From Marinococcus sp. PL1-022 (GTDB lineage Bacteria; Bacillota; Bacilli; Bacillales; Marinococcaceae): a stretch of 64,000 nucleotides of DNA. A program made the position numbers and the translations under genes. Every line of letters starts with the position of its first letter. Within the stretch, counting starts at the first letter, position 1. The notes below the pieces were generated by a model. It made no database searches. It was not told where the DNA came from and saw only the letters and a program-made list of their open reading frames with translations. The stretch is from the NCBI RefSeq assembly GCF_033845285.1, contig NZ_JAWXCX010000001.1, positions 2,991,495 to 3,055,494 of the forward strand, written 5' to 3'. Below, one piece after another: positions 57,027 to 64,000 of this stretch.

Positions 57027-58778
57027 TTGGGCCATCAAGCTTTATACCGGATGTGGCGGCCGCAGCTGCTTGAAGACGTAGTAGGTCAGGAACATATTAC
57101 AAAAACGCTTCAAAACGCCCTCGTTCAGGAAAAATTCTCCCATGCTTACTTATTCAGCGGCCCACGGGGAACAGGAAAAACGAGTGCCGCTAAGATTTTC
57201 GCCAAAGCGATTAACTGTGTGCAGGCTCCGACAGCTGAACCATGTAACGAATGTGATGCCTGCAGAGGGATCATGGACGGTTCCGTTGTGGATGTAATAG
57301 AAATTGACGCTGCCTCCAATAACGGGGTGGATGAAATTCGTTATATCCGCGAAAACGTGATCGCCGCTCCGAGGGATATCCGTTATAAAGTGTATATTAT
57401 TGATGAGGTGCACATGCTGTCGACCGGGGCTTTCAATGCGCTGCTGAAAACATTGGAAGAGCCTCCGAAGCATGCTGTTTTTATTTTGGCGACGACGGAG
57501 CCGCACAAAATTCCGCTTACGATTGTTTCCCGCTGTCAGCGTTTTGATTTTAAGCGTATCCAGCCCGAGACTCTGGTCGAACGCATGAAATATATACTCG
57601 ATGAGCAGCAGGAGTCGGCGGAGGAACAGGCGCTCTACCTGATTGCCCGGGCGGCCGAAGGTGGAATGAGGGATGCGCTCAGCCTGCTTGACCAGGCCAT
57701 GTCGTTTGCTGAGGAAGCGGTGCAGGCAGAGGACGTACTGGCGATCACCGGAGCCGTGTCGCAGCAGTTTTTGACAGATACTGTGCGGGCATTGAAGGAG
57801 CAGAATACAGCCGAAGCTGTTCAGGCAGCCGACCGCCTGGTAAAGGAAGGCAAAGATCCTGTTCGCTTTATGGAAGACATTATCTACTATCTCCGGGATA
57901 TGCTGCTGCATCAGGCAGCGCCGGGGATGCAGGAGCTGCTGGACCGGGCCACGCTCGACCAGGAGTTTGAATCCCTGTCTTCTGACGTCCCGGCAGAATG
58001 GATTTATCAGATGATTGATCAGTTAAATAAAATCCATCAGGATATGCGCTGGTCGAGCCATCCTAAAATCTTTCTGGAGGTTGCGCTGATTCAGTCCTGC
58101 CATGCCTCTGCCGGTACTACCGCGCCAGCGGCAGAAAGCAGTATTTCAGATGACAGAGCTGCGCGTCTGGAAAACCGCATTGCGTCGCTTGAGAAAGCAT
58201 TGAAAGAAACACCGGCGCCGCCGGCAGCTCCGGTTCAGGAAGCCCCTGCAGCCGAAGAGCCTAATCCGGAGCCGGCCAGGCGTGCTTCCAAAAAAGGAGC
58301 TTCTTCTTCTCCGTCCCAGGGTAAAGTCAGAGAGATCCTAAAAACAGCGACAAAGCAGGACCTGCAGGATCTGGCCAACCAATGGCACAGCGTGATGAAT
58401 GCGATGCGGGAGAAAAGCGTACCCGGCCACGCCTGGCTGAACAACTCCAAACCAGTGATTGTGAATGAGACAGCCGTACTTTTGGCTTTTAAAAACGAAA
58501 TGCACCGCAATATGATTGAAACAAAGTTCCGCCAGGAAGTTATCGACGCCCTTCGGGAAATTACAGGAAAAGAATTGGAGCCGTACACGATTCTTTCGAA
58601 CGAATGGGAAAGGGTTAAAGAAGAGTATAAGCAGACTCAGCAGGAAAACGGTACAGAAGAAGCCGAGGACGAAGAATCCGAAGCTCCGGAAAATTCGCAG
58701 GAAGAGCCGCCGGATCCACTGGTGGATGAAGCAGTGAAGCGCTTCGGCTCTGAATTTGTCGAAGTTGTGGATCACTAA
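57027..58778 (+). CDS. dnaX: DNA polymerase III gamma/tau subunit DnaX
   Basis: DnaX is the clamp-loader ATPase and polymerase organiser. The TTG start follows AAGGGGGG and gives MGHQALYRMWRPQLLEDVVGQEHITKTL in pattern. Walker A is FSGPRGTGKTSAAK, the zinc site has CNECDACRG, Walker B is YIIDEVHML, and sensor 1 is ATTEPHKIPLTI. A Pro/Ala/Glu-rich linker (about residues 370-420) precedes the tau C-terminal region, and the end is acidic. It has 583 residues. An A6 run at 58290-58295 is not in the frame needed for the enteric -1 frameshift. Confidence 0.96.
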   Translation: MGHQALYRMWRPQLLEDVVGQEHITKTLQNALVQEKFSHAYLFSGPRGTGKTSAAKIFAKAINCVQAPTAEPCNECDACRGIMDGSVVDVIEIDAASNNGVDEIRYIRENVIAAPRDIRYKVYIIDEVHMLSTGAFNALLKTLEEPPKHAVFILATTEPHKIPLTIVSRCQRFDFKRIQPETLVERMKYILDEQQESAEEQALYLIARAAEGGMRDALSLLDQAMSFAEEAVQAEDVLAITGAVSQQFLTDTVRALKEQNTAEAVQAADRLVKEGKDPVRFMEDIIYYLRDMLLHQAAPGMQELLDRATLDQEFESLSSDVPAEWIYQMIDQLNKIHQDMRWSSHPKIFLEVALIQSCHASAGTTAPAAESSISDDRAARLENRIASLEKALKETPAPPAAPVQEAPAAEEPNPEPARRASKKGASSSPSQGKVREILKTATKQDLQDLANQWHSVMNAMREKSVPGHAWLNNSKPVIVNETAVLLAFKNEMHRNMIETKFRQEVIDALREITGKELEPYTILSNEWERVKEEYKQTQQENGTEEAEDEESEAPENSQEEPPDPLVDEAVKRFGSEFVEVVDH

Positions 58779-58796
58779 TATGAGGAGGAATTTATA

Positions 58797-59108
58797 ATGA
58801 AAAACCAGGCAAATATGATGAAGCAGATGCAGAAAATGCAGAAGGATATGCAGAAGGCTCAGGAAGAACTGAAGGAAAAATCAGTAGAAGCAACAGCCGG
58901 CGGCGGAGCGGTAAAAGTAGTGGCTTCCGGAGACAAGCAGATTTTAGACATTGAGATTGACGAAGATGTTGTCGATCCGGACGATGTGGAAATGCTTCAG
59001 GACCTCATGCTTGCAGCAATGAACGAAGCGCTGAAGAAGGTGGATGAGCTCGTTGAGCAGGACATGGGGAAATTTACTAAAGGAATGAACATTCCCGGAA
59101 TGTTCTAG
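58797..59108 (+). CDS. yaaK: nucleoid-associated protein YaaK (YbaB/EbfC family)
   Basis: This is a dimeric DNA-binding protein of the YbaB/EbfC family, conserved between dnaX and recR. ATG 58797 follows AGGAGGAATTTATA. The N-terminal helix is Met/Lys/Gln-rich ([19 protein letters not shown]). The core reads [20 protein letters not shown], and the end is GMNIPGMF. It has 103 residues. Its exact role in recombination or replication is not established. Confidence 0.95.
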   Translation: MKNQANMMKQMQKMQKDMQKAQEELKEKSVEATAGGGAVKVVASGDKQILDIEIDEDVVDPDDVEMLQDLMLAAMNEALKKVDELVEQDMGKFTKGMNIPGMF

Positions 59109-59119
59109 GAGGAGATCAG

Positions 59120-59716
59120 GTGCAGTATCCGACACCTATTTCGCAATTAATCGACAGCTTTATGAAGCTGCCCGGCATCGGCCCGAAAACGGCTGGCCGG
59201 CTGGCCTTTTATGTATTAGATATGAAAGAAGACGATGTTCTCGAGTTTGCTAAAGCGCTTGTTAACGCAAAGCGGGAGCTTACGTATTGTTCGGTCTGCC
59301 ACCATATTACTGATACGGATCCGTGTTATATCTGTCAGGATAAGCAGCGCGACCGCTCTATTGTGTGCGTCGTGCAGGACGTCAAAGACGTTATAGCGAT
59401 GGAAAAAATGCGGGAGTTTTCAGGGCTGTACCACGTGCTGCACGGGGCGATTTCCCCTATGGACGGCGTCGGGCCTGAGGACATTAACGTGCCGGATCTG
59501 TTGACCCGGCTGCAGGATGAGCAGATTCAGGAAGTGATCATCGCGACGAACCCTACGATCGAGGGAGAAGCTACAGCCATGTATATTTCGAAGCTGCTGA
59601 AGCCGACCGGCATGAAGGTGACAAGAATTGCTCATGGCCTGCCGATCGGCGGAGACCTGGAATACGCTGATGAAGTAACATTATCAAAAGCGATTGAAGG
59701 ACGTCGCGAGCTGTAG
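59120..59716 (+). CDS. recR: recombination protein RecR
   Basis: RecR forms a clamp-like ring and works with RecF and RecO at gaps. The GTG start follows AGGAGGAGATCAG. A helix-hairpin-helix ([17 protein letters not shown]) is followed by a four-Cys zinc finger ([16 protein letters not shown]). A Toprim domain ([30 protein letters not shown]) and a Walker B-like tail complete it. It has 198 residues. Confidence 0.97.
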   Translation: MQYPTPISQLIDSFMKLPGIGPKTAGRLAFYVLDMKEDDVLEFAKALVNAKRELTYCSVCHHITDTDPCYICQDKQRDRSIVCVVQDVKDVIAMEKMREFSGLYHVLHGAISPMDGVGPEDINVPDLLTRLQDEQIQEVIIATNPTIEGEATAMYISKLLKPTGMKVTRIAHGLPIGGDLEYADEVTLSKAIEGRREL

Positions 59717-59726
59717 GGGGATCTGT

Positions 59727-59957
59727 ATGCCACTGAAAAAAAAGCTGAAAAAACAGGAGCTCGAACGGCTGAAGGACCATATTTACGCTGCGAAGGAAAA
59801 AATGGAGCAGTACCAGCAGCTGTTGAACAAAAGCGTGGAGCCATCGGAAGAGCTTACGATTCAGTTCAAAATTCATCAGGCCAAATACGTTTTTTTGCTC
59901 AAAGAAGCAAGACATCAGAGATATGAAGTAAAAACGAGTCCGTTTACCGGACATTAA
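59727..59957 (+). CDS. yaaL: DUF2508 protein YaaL
   Basis: This small helical protein of the DUF2508/YaaL family follows recR in Bacillus. ATG 59727 follows AGGGGGATC, 10 bases after the recR stop; a frame from 59694 inside recR is rejected. It has 76 residues: a Lys-rich N-terminus (PLKKKLKKQELERLKDH), the central SVEPSEELTIQFKIHQAKYVFLLKEA in pattern, and a short tail. No function is known. In B. subtilis bofA comes next, but here a terminator and a sugar-uptake locus follow. Confidence 0.88.
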   Translation: MPLKKKLKKQELERLKDHIYAAKEKMEQYQQLLNKSVEPSEELTIQFKIHQAKYVFLLKEARHQRYEVKTSPFTGH

Positions 59958-59964
59958 TACAAAC

Positions 59965-60011
59965 AAGCCGTTTTAGGCTTCTGGTATGCCCAGAACCTGG
60001 AGCGGCTTTTT
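59965..60011 (+). terminator. terminator of dnaX-yaaK-recR-yaaL
   Basis: AAGCCG (59965-59970) pairs with CGGCTT (60003-60008), enclosing an inner TTCTGG/CCAGAA stem, followed by TTTT. Confidence 0.78.
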
Positions 60012-60100
60012 ACATAATAGGAAACACTCAGATTAAGAAAGTAGATATTATTCAAATTTTGTTATATTACTTCATGGAAAGGCAGATGATACGATTGTTT

Positions 60101-60115
60101 TTGAAAGCGATTACA
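60101..60115 (+). promoter_or_regulatory. cre (CcpA) site upstream of the sugar-binding protein
   Basis: TTGAAAGCGATTACA matches the catabolite-responsive pattern fully and lies 20 bases before the start codon, downstream of a possible -10 TATATT at 60064-60069. CcpA bound here would block transcription when preferred sugars are present. It is identical over 17 bases to the site at 48140. Confidence 0.78.
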
Positions 60116-60134
60116 TTAATGAGGGGGATAAATC

Positions 60135-61415
60135 ATGGGGAGTACATGGAAAAAGCCGGTGGCGGCTTCATTGGCTGGCGTACTGGCACTTGGGGGGCTG
60201 GCTGCCTGCGGAAATGACAGCGGCAGCGGCGGAGATGACGATGTGGTCACGCTCAGCTACTGGAAATCGGCTGATACAGGCCGCCCTGACTTTGAAGCAT
60301 TCATGGAAGTAGTAAATAAATTCAATGATGAGCATGAGGATATTCAACTGGATGTAAATACAACACCGAACGACGATTATCGTACAAGGTTGAACACACG
60401 GGCCGCTGGCGGGGACCTGCCGGATGTGTTCCAGGTGTGGCCGGGAGCAGAGCTGCGACCGCTTGTAGAAGCCGGAGCGGTGGAGCCAATCGATGATATT
60501 GAAGATTACTGGCTTGACAGCGGTTTGCTGGAGGAAGGCTCCTTTGACGAATTTACTATAGAAGACAACACATACGCAGTACCGGTGAATAGTAACCCGA
60601 CCCATTTTATATACTATAACAAGGATATGCTGAGTAAAGCAGGGTATGACAGCTTTCCTGAAGATTACGACGGATTTCTGCAGCTTATTGAAGATTTAAA
60701 GGATGAAGAGGTAACTCCAATCTCCCTTGGGAATTCAGGAGGATGGGTGTTGCAGTCAGTCTACATTTCAACTATAGCGGATCGATTTACAGGTCCTGAC
60801 TTCCTGGAGGACGTGGAAAATGGAGATAGAAAATTTACTGATCCCGAGTTTATTCAGGGTCTTGAAGTCATCGAAGAATTAAATAACATGGAAGCGTTTA
60901 ATAATGATTTGAATACGATTGACAGCATGCAGATGATAGACCAGTTTCTGCAGGAGGAGTCCGCCATGGTAATGGACGGCAACTGGGCGGCTACTGAAAT
61001 TATCGAAAATAAACAGGAAGATCAGGATATCGGTATTACTACTATTCCTTTAGGGGATCGTAACAGTATCTCAAATACTATGGGAAGTGCGAGCGCGATT
61101 AACAGTGATATCTCTGACGAGAAAAAAGAAGCAGCCAAGGAATTCTTAAAATGGCTTTACAACGAAGAGTTGTTTAAAGAGCTTCAATCTGTAGGCCGGA
61201 TTGTGCCAACGAATGTAGAAAATCCAAATGATGAACTGGATCCGCTAATAAATGAAATGATGGAAATTACGCAGGAAGCCGAAAATGCGCCGGTGTATGA
61301 CGCCACTCTTACACCGAGTTTAAATGATGAATTGGAAAATCAACTCCAGGCTTTAACACTTGGGGAAGCAACGCCGGAAGAAATCGGTGAAGCTCTGCAA
61401 AAAGAAGTAGAGTAG
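60135..61415 (+). CDS. sugar ABC transporter substrate-binding lipoprotein
   Basis: This is a family 1 extracellular solute-binding protein (SBP_bac_1) for a carbohydrate importer. The signal peptide (MGSTWKKPVAASLAGVLALG) ends in the lipobox LAAC. An acidic Gly/Ser/Asp linker is followed by VTLSYWKSADTGRPDFEAFM, LPDVFQVWPGAEL, TYAVPVNSNPTHFIYYNKDM and a C-terminal FLKWLYNEELFKE. It has 426 residues. The cre site and the YesM/YesN-type pair that follows suggest a regulated oligosaccharide system. The permease genes are not in the window. The substrate cannot be read from sequence. Confidence 0.9.
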   Translation: MGSTWKKPVAASLAGVLALGGLAACGNDSGSGGDDDVVTLSYWKSADTGRPDFEAFMEVVNKFNDEHEDIQLDVNTTPNDDYRTRLNTRAAGGDLPDVFQVWPGAELRPLVEAGAVEPIDDIEDYWLDSGLLEEGSFDEFTIEDNTYAVPVNSNPTHFIYYNKDMLSKAGYDSFPEDYDGFLQLIEDLKDEEVTPISLGNSGGWVLQSVYISTIADRFTGPDFLEDVENGDRKFTDPEFIQGLEVIEELNNMEAFNNDLNTIDSMQMIDQFLQEESAMVMDGNWAATEIIENKQEDQDIGITTIPLGDRNSISNTMGSASAINSDISDEKKEAAKEFLKWLYNEELFKELQSVGRIVPTNVENPNDELDPLINEMMEITQEAENAPVYDATLTPSLNDELENQLQALTLGEATPEEIGEALQKEVE

Positions 61416-61524
61416 TTCAGCCTATCTGCCCGTTAAAGATAATTTCGTATATACTAGGTAAAAGGAGGATGACCGAATTTCAGGTTTATCCTTCTTTTTG
61501 TTCAGAGAAAGGAGGGCGGATGCA

Positions 61525-63348
61525 GTGCGTAAAAAGCTTCAAGTAAAGGACTGGAGTCTCAAAACAAAATCAACCATCATATTTCTCTGTCTGGCTACAC
61601 TTCCTATTTTAGCAGTAAGCGTTATCTTTTTTTATCAGTCCAACAACATTCTGCGCCAGCAGGCACTGGAAACCTCCAATCAAAATCTTTCCTCCATTGA
61701 AGCTGATTTAAATAATACAATGAGAGAGATTGAAGATATCTCGGAATACATTATATATAATAATGAATTTTATCAGTATTTGACTTTGGAAGACGGGGAG
61801 GCCACGGTGGAAGAATTCAGCAACATGAATGAAAATCTGCGTGCATTCTTCACCTTCCATTTAACAAATAAAAGCTACTTCCAGTCTGTTTTTATTGAAG
61901 GGGAAAATGGTCGCTCCATTATGATGGGGGACTATATTGAAAATGAAAATAAAAAGTGGATCAAGGCTTCGAGAGAACTGGAGGGCCGCGTGCTGTGGAC
62001 AGATCCATATGAAGTGCAGACAGGTTTTCCGGCAGAAGAGAAAAAAGTGATCAGCCTGTTTCGCCAGATTAACAGCCGGTATGATTTTACGAATTCAATA
62101 GGGGAGGTGCGAATCCACCTAAATGAGCAGCAATTGTATGATTATTTAATGAGTGATCTGGAAAATGACTCCAGCGACTTATTTGTACTGAGAGAAGATG
62201 GTACATTGATGCTTCATGCAGACAAAGAAACCGCCGGATGCTCTTTTTCCGACCAAACCCTTATGCGGCGGATAAAAAACGAACAGGAGGAGCCCTTTAA
62301 ATACAGCTACAACGGTGAAGATTATTACGTTTCTTCCAAGCAGCTCGAAGATTTATATCTTGTCTCCATGGTGAAGGAATCGTATATAGCAACAGAGCTT
62401 TCTAACGTTCGCCACATTACTGCCGGTATTATTATTGGCACCATTCTTTTGAGTATCCTTGTCATCATAGGCTTTTTCATGTTTGTTTTGAAGCCTATCG
62501 GAGCCTTAACACGAGAAATTAAAAGGGTGGAAAAGGGTGATTTTACTGCCCGTGTGGAAGTGGCTTCCAAAGATGAAATCGGTACATTAAGCAGACGCTT
62601 CAACCGAATGGTGCAGGAAATTCAATCACTGATTAATACAAAATATAAATTGGAGCTTAAGACAAAGGAATCAGAGCTGAAGGCGATGCAGAGTCAGATC
62701 AATCCGCATTTTCTATACAACACCCTGGACATGATCCGATGGTCAGCGAGGCTGGAAAAAGCCCCAGACACTGGTAAAAGCATTGAAGATCTTTCCCGGA
62801 TTTTCCGGCATACGTTAAGCAAGGGCAACACCTGGGTGGACCTTGAGGATGAATTAATGAGTACGAAGAGTTATTTGGAGCTTCAAAAACGAAGAATGGG
62901 GGCAAAACTTCATTATTCCTTATTTGTAGAAACGGGACTGGAGAAGGTGCCGGTAATGAAAATGATTGTGCAGCCCTTAATTGAAAACAGCATTGAGCAT
63001 GGGATGGGGGCAAATAAGCAGACCATCCATATCGATGTCCGGGCTTACCGGATGGAGGAGAAGCTTATTATAGACGTTATAGACAACGGTCTTGGCATTG
63101 GAGCCTTAAATATTAAAGAGTTAAAAAGCAGCTCTCCTAAATCGCGTCAGGGATTTGCGCTGCAAAATATTGAGAAGCGTATTACCAACACGTACGGAGA
63201 GGCATTTGGTTTGAACATAGTGCCGGTAAAGACAGGCACGCATATTCAAATACGTTTTCCTGTTTTAAAAGAAAAAAATAATGAATTGCACCTCAACCAG
63301 GAGGAGGGGGAGGAAAATGACAACGAAAATACTGATCGTGGACGATGA
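61525..63348 (+). CDS. YesM-type sensor histidine kinase
   Basis: This is a sugar-responsive membrane kinase of the YesM group (HPK7/8-like). The GTG start at 61525 lies 9 bases after GGAGG. One membrane helix (about residues 18-38) precedes an extracellular Cache-like sensor (about 40-290) and a second helix (GIIIGTILLSILVIIGFFMF). HAMP follows (KPIGALTREIKRVEKGDFTARVE in pattern). The His_kinase domain has the acceptor in QSQINPHFLYNTLDMIRW, and the ATPase has IVQPLIENSIEHG and DNGLGIG. It has 607 residues. It overlaps the response-regulator gene by about 30 bases and follows the sugar-binding protein. Confidence 0.9.
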   Translation: MRKKLQVKDWSLKTKSTIIFLCLATLPILAVSVIFFYQSNNILRQQALETSNQNLSSIEADLNNTMREIEDISEYIIYNNEFYQYLTLEDGEATVEEFSNMNENLRAFFTFHLTNKSYFQSVFIEGENGRSIMMGDYIENENKKWIKASRELEGRVLWTDPYEVQTGFPAEEKKVISLFRQINSRYDFTNSIGEVRIHLNEQQLYDYLMSDLENDSSDLFVLREDGTLMLHADKETAGCSFSDQTLMRRIKNEQEEPFKYSYNGEDYYVSSKQLEDLYLVSMVKESYIATELSNVRHITAGIIIGTILLSILVIIGFFMFVLKPIGALTREIKRVEKGDFTARVEVASKDEIGTLSRRFNRMVQEIQSLINTKYKLELKTKESELKAMQSQINPHFLYNTLDMIRWSARLEKAPDTGKSIEDLSRIFRHTLSKGNTWVDLEDELMSTKSYLELQKRRMGAKLHYSLFVETGLEKVPVMKMIVQPLIENSIEHGMGANKQTIHIDVRAYRMEEKLIIDVIDNGLGIGALNIKELKSSSPKSRQGFALQNIEKRITNTYGEAFGLNIVPVKTGTHIQIRFPVLKEKNNELHLNQEEGEENDNENTDRGR

Positions 63349-64000
63349 ACCTATGATCTGTGAAGGACTTTCTCAAACGATTGATTGGGAAAGCATCGGT
63401 GTGAAGGTGGAAGGTGTAGCTTATGATGGTATCGAGGCGTTGGATATATTAAATGAACAAACAATAGACATCGTTCTTACGGATATTACGATGCCTAATA
63501 TGGATGGGCTTGCTTTAACAGAAGAATTGACAGCGCTTCATCCGGGAGTAGAAGTGATCATGTTCAGTGGATATGACGAATTTGAATACGCCAGGCAGGC
63601 TCTCCGCCTGGGAGTGAATGATTTTTTACTGAAGCCGATTAACATTGAAGAGCTGTTAACAATCGTAAAACGACTTCAGCACAAAAAACATTATGCTGGT
63701 AACGACCATAATGACCCGGGGGAGAAGCTGAAGCTCGCGGTGCAAAAACAGCTTTTCCGCCACCATGTTACAGCTGAAGAAATGATTCGGTGGGAAGAAC
63801 AGTACAAAAGCTGTTACGTAGTGGTTGCAGAAATAAAAGGGTATGCCCAGGGGAAAGAAAAGATGGAAAAAGAAGGGCAGAAAGAGCAGTTAATGCAGAT
63901 GATTGAAGAAAATCTGGCACGGTGGACCAAGCAATTCGCCCGTGTATGGAGGCATGAAAATGAATGGATATATATATGCTGCGGGGATGACTCAGACTCT
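63317..64000 (+). CDS. YesN-type response regulator, C-terminus outside window
   Basis: ATG 63317 follows GGAGGAGGGGGAGG inside the end of the kinase gene, and the frame is open to the window edge (228 codons). The receiver domain is complete: ILIVDDEPMICEGL, the phospho-acceptor Asp in IVLTDITMPNMDG, FSGYDEFEYARQAL and Lys in FLLKPINIEELL. The YDEFEYA segment is typical of YesN regulators, whose AraC-type DNA-binding domain lies at the C-terminus and would be beyond base 64000. It probably activates sugar-uptake genes with the kinase upstream. Confidence 0.9.
   Translation, partial: MTTKILIVDDEPMICEGLSQTIDWESIGVKVEGVAYDGIEALDILNEQTIDIVLTDITMPNMDGLALTEELTALHPGVEVIMFSGYDEFEYARQALRLGVNDFLLKPINIEELLTIVKRLQHKKHYAGNDHNDPGEKLKLAVQKQLFRHHVTAEEMIRWEEQYKSCYVVVAEIKGYAQGKEKMEKEGQKEQLMQMIEENLARWTKQFARVWRHENEWIYICCGDDSDS

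Noticed and set aside
58289-58295. A6G run in dnaX as a programmed frameshift site
   Set aside because: The codons are AAA AAA GGA, so the slippery heptamer A AAA AAG is out of frame, and no obvious downstream stem was seen. The full tau frame is open.

Overview
The window is the replication-origin region of a low-GC Gram-positive bacterium of the Bacillaceae. The core order rpmH-(oriC)-dnaA-dnaN-rlbA-recF-remB-gyrB-gyrA sits in the middle. To its left lie rnpA-jag-mnmE-mnmG-rsmG-noc-soj-spo0J, rpsF-ssb-rpsR, gdpP-rplI-dnaC, purA, a Lys-Glu-Asp-Phe tRNA cluster, walRKHIJ-htrC and rlmH. To its right lie guaB-dacA-pdxST-serS and tadA-SRP RNA-dnaX-yaaK-recR-yaaL. This is close to the Bacillus subtilis arrangement. 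A spore gene (yyaC) and the Soj/Spo0J/Noc set point to an endospore former. Secreted and membrane-anchored proteins (WalH, WalI, OppA, DacA, HtrC, the sugar-binding lipoprotein) are very rich in Asp/Glu, which suggests, but does not prove, a salt- or alkali-adapted species.

Layout. At 1-1465 is the edge of a mobile region: an IS30-type transposase running off the left edge, then the AT-rich C-terminal remnant of a large serine recombinase whose stop codon lies inside the 3' end of rlmH. This is the geometry of an SCC-type or other rlmH-targeting element. From 1437 to 30.9 kb almost every gene is on the minus strand, and from 31.5 kb onward almost every gene is on the plus strand, so transcription runs with the two forks leaving oriC. 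The exceptions are yyaC and a GNAT gene on the left arm and a DUF3899 gene on the right arm. oriC is bipartite: one DnaA-box field lies upstream of dnaA (about 31.0-31.3 kb), and a second field with DnaA-trio-like repeats and an AT-rich stretch lies between dnaA and dnaN (32.83-32.97 kb). Further DnaA boxes lie away from oriC: a perfect head-to-head pair between jag and mnmE, a cluster upstream of rlmH, and one inside a hairpin at the start of the tRNA operon. parS and Noc-binding palindromes are also present.

Departures from the B. subtilis order. spoIIIJ/yidC is missing between rnpA and jag. There is no rRNA operon anywhere in the window. A gene for an HD-GYP-type protein with an altered HD dyad sits between gyrA and guaB. 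A complete oppABCDF operon lies between serS and tRNA-Ser/tadA. bofA and rrnA are replaced after yaaL by a cre-controlled sugar-binding lipoprotein and a YesM/YesN-type two-component system that runs off the right edge.

Functionally the window joins replication initiation and elongation (dnaA, dnaN, dnaC, dnaX, ssb, gyrAB), segregation (soj, spo0J, noc, parS), cell-wall homeostasis (walRKHIJ, dacA), c-di-AMP turnover (gdpP), tRNA modification (mnmE, mnmG, tadA), purine supply (purA behind a PurR-type operator, guaB), vitamin B6 synthesis (pdxST) and peptide uptake (opp). All assignments come from reading translations and motifs by eye; no database search was run.
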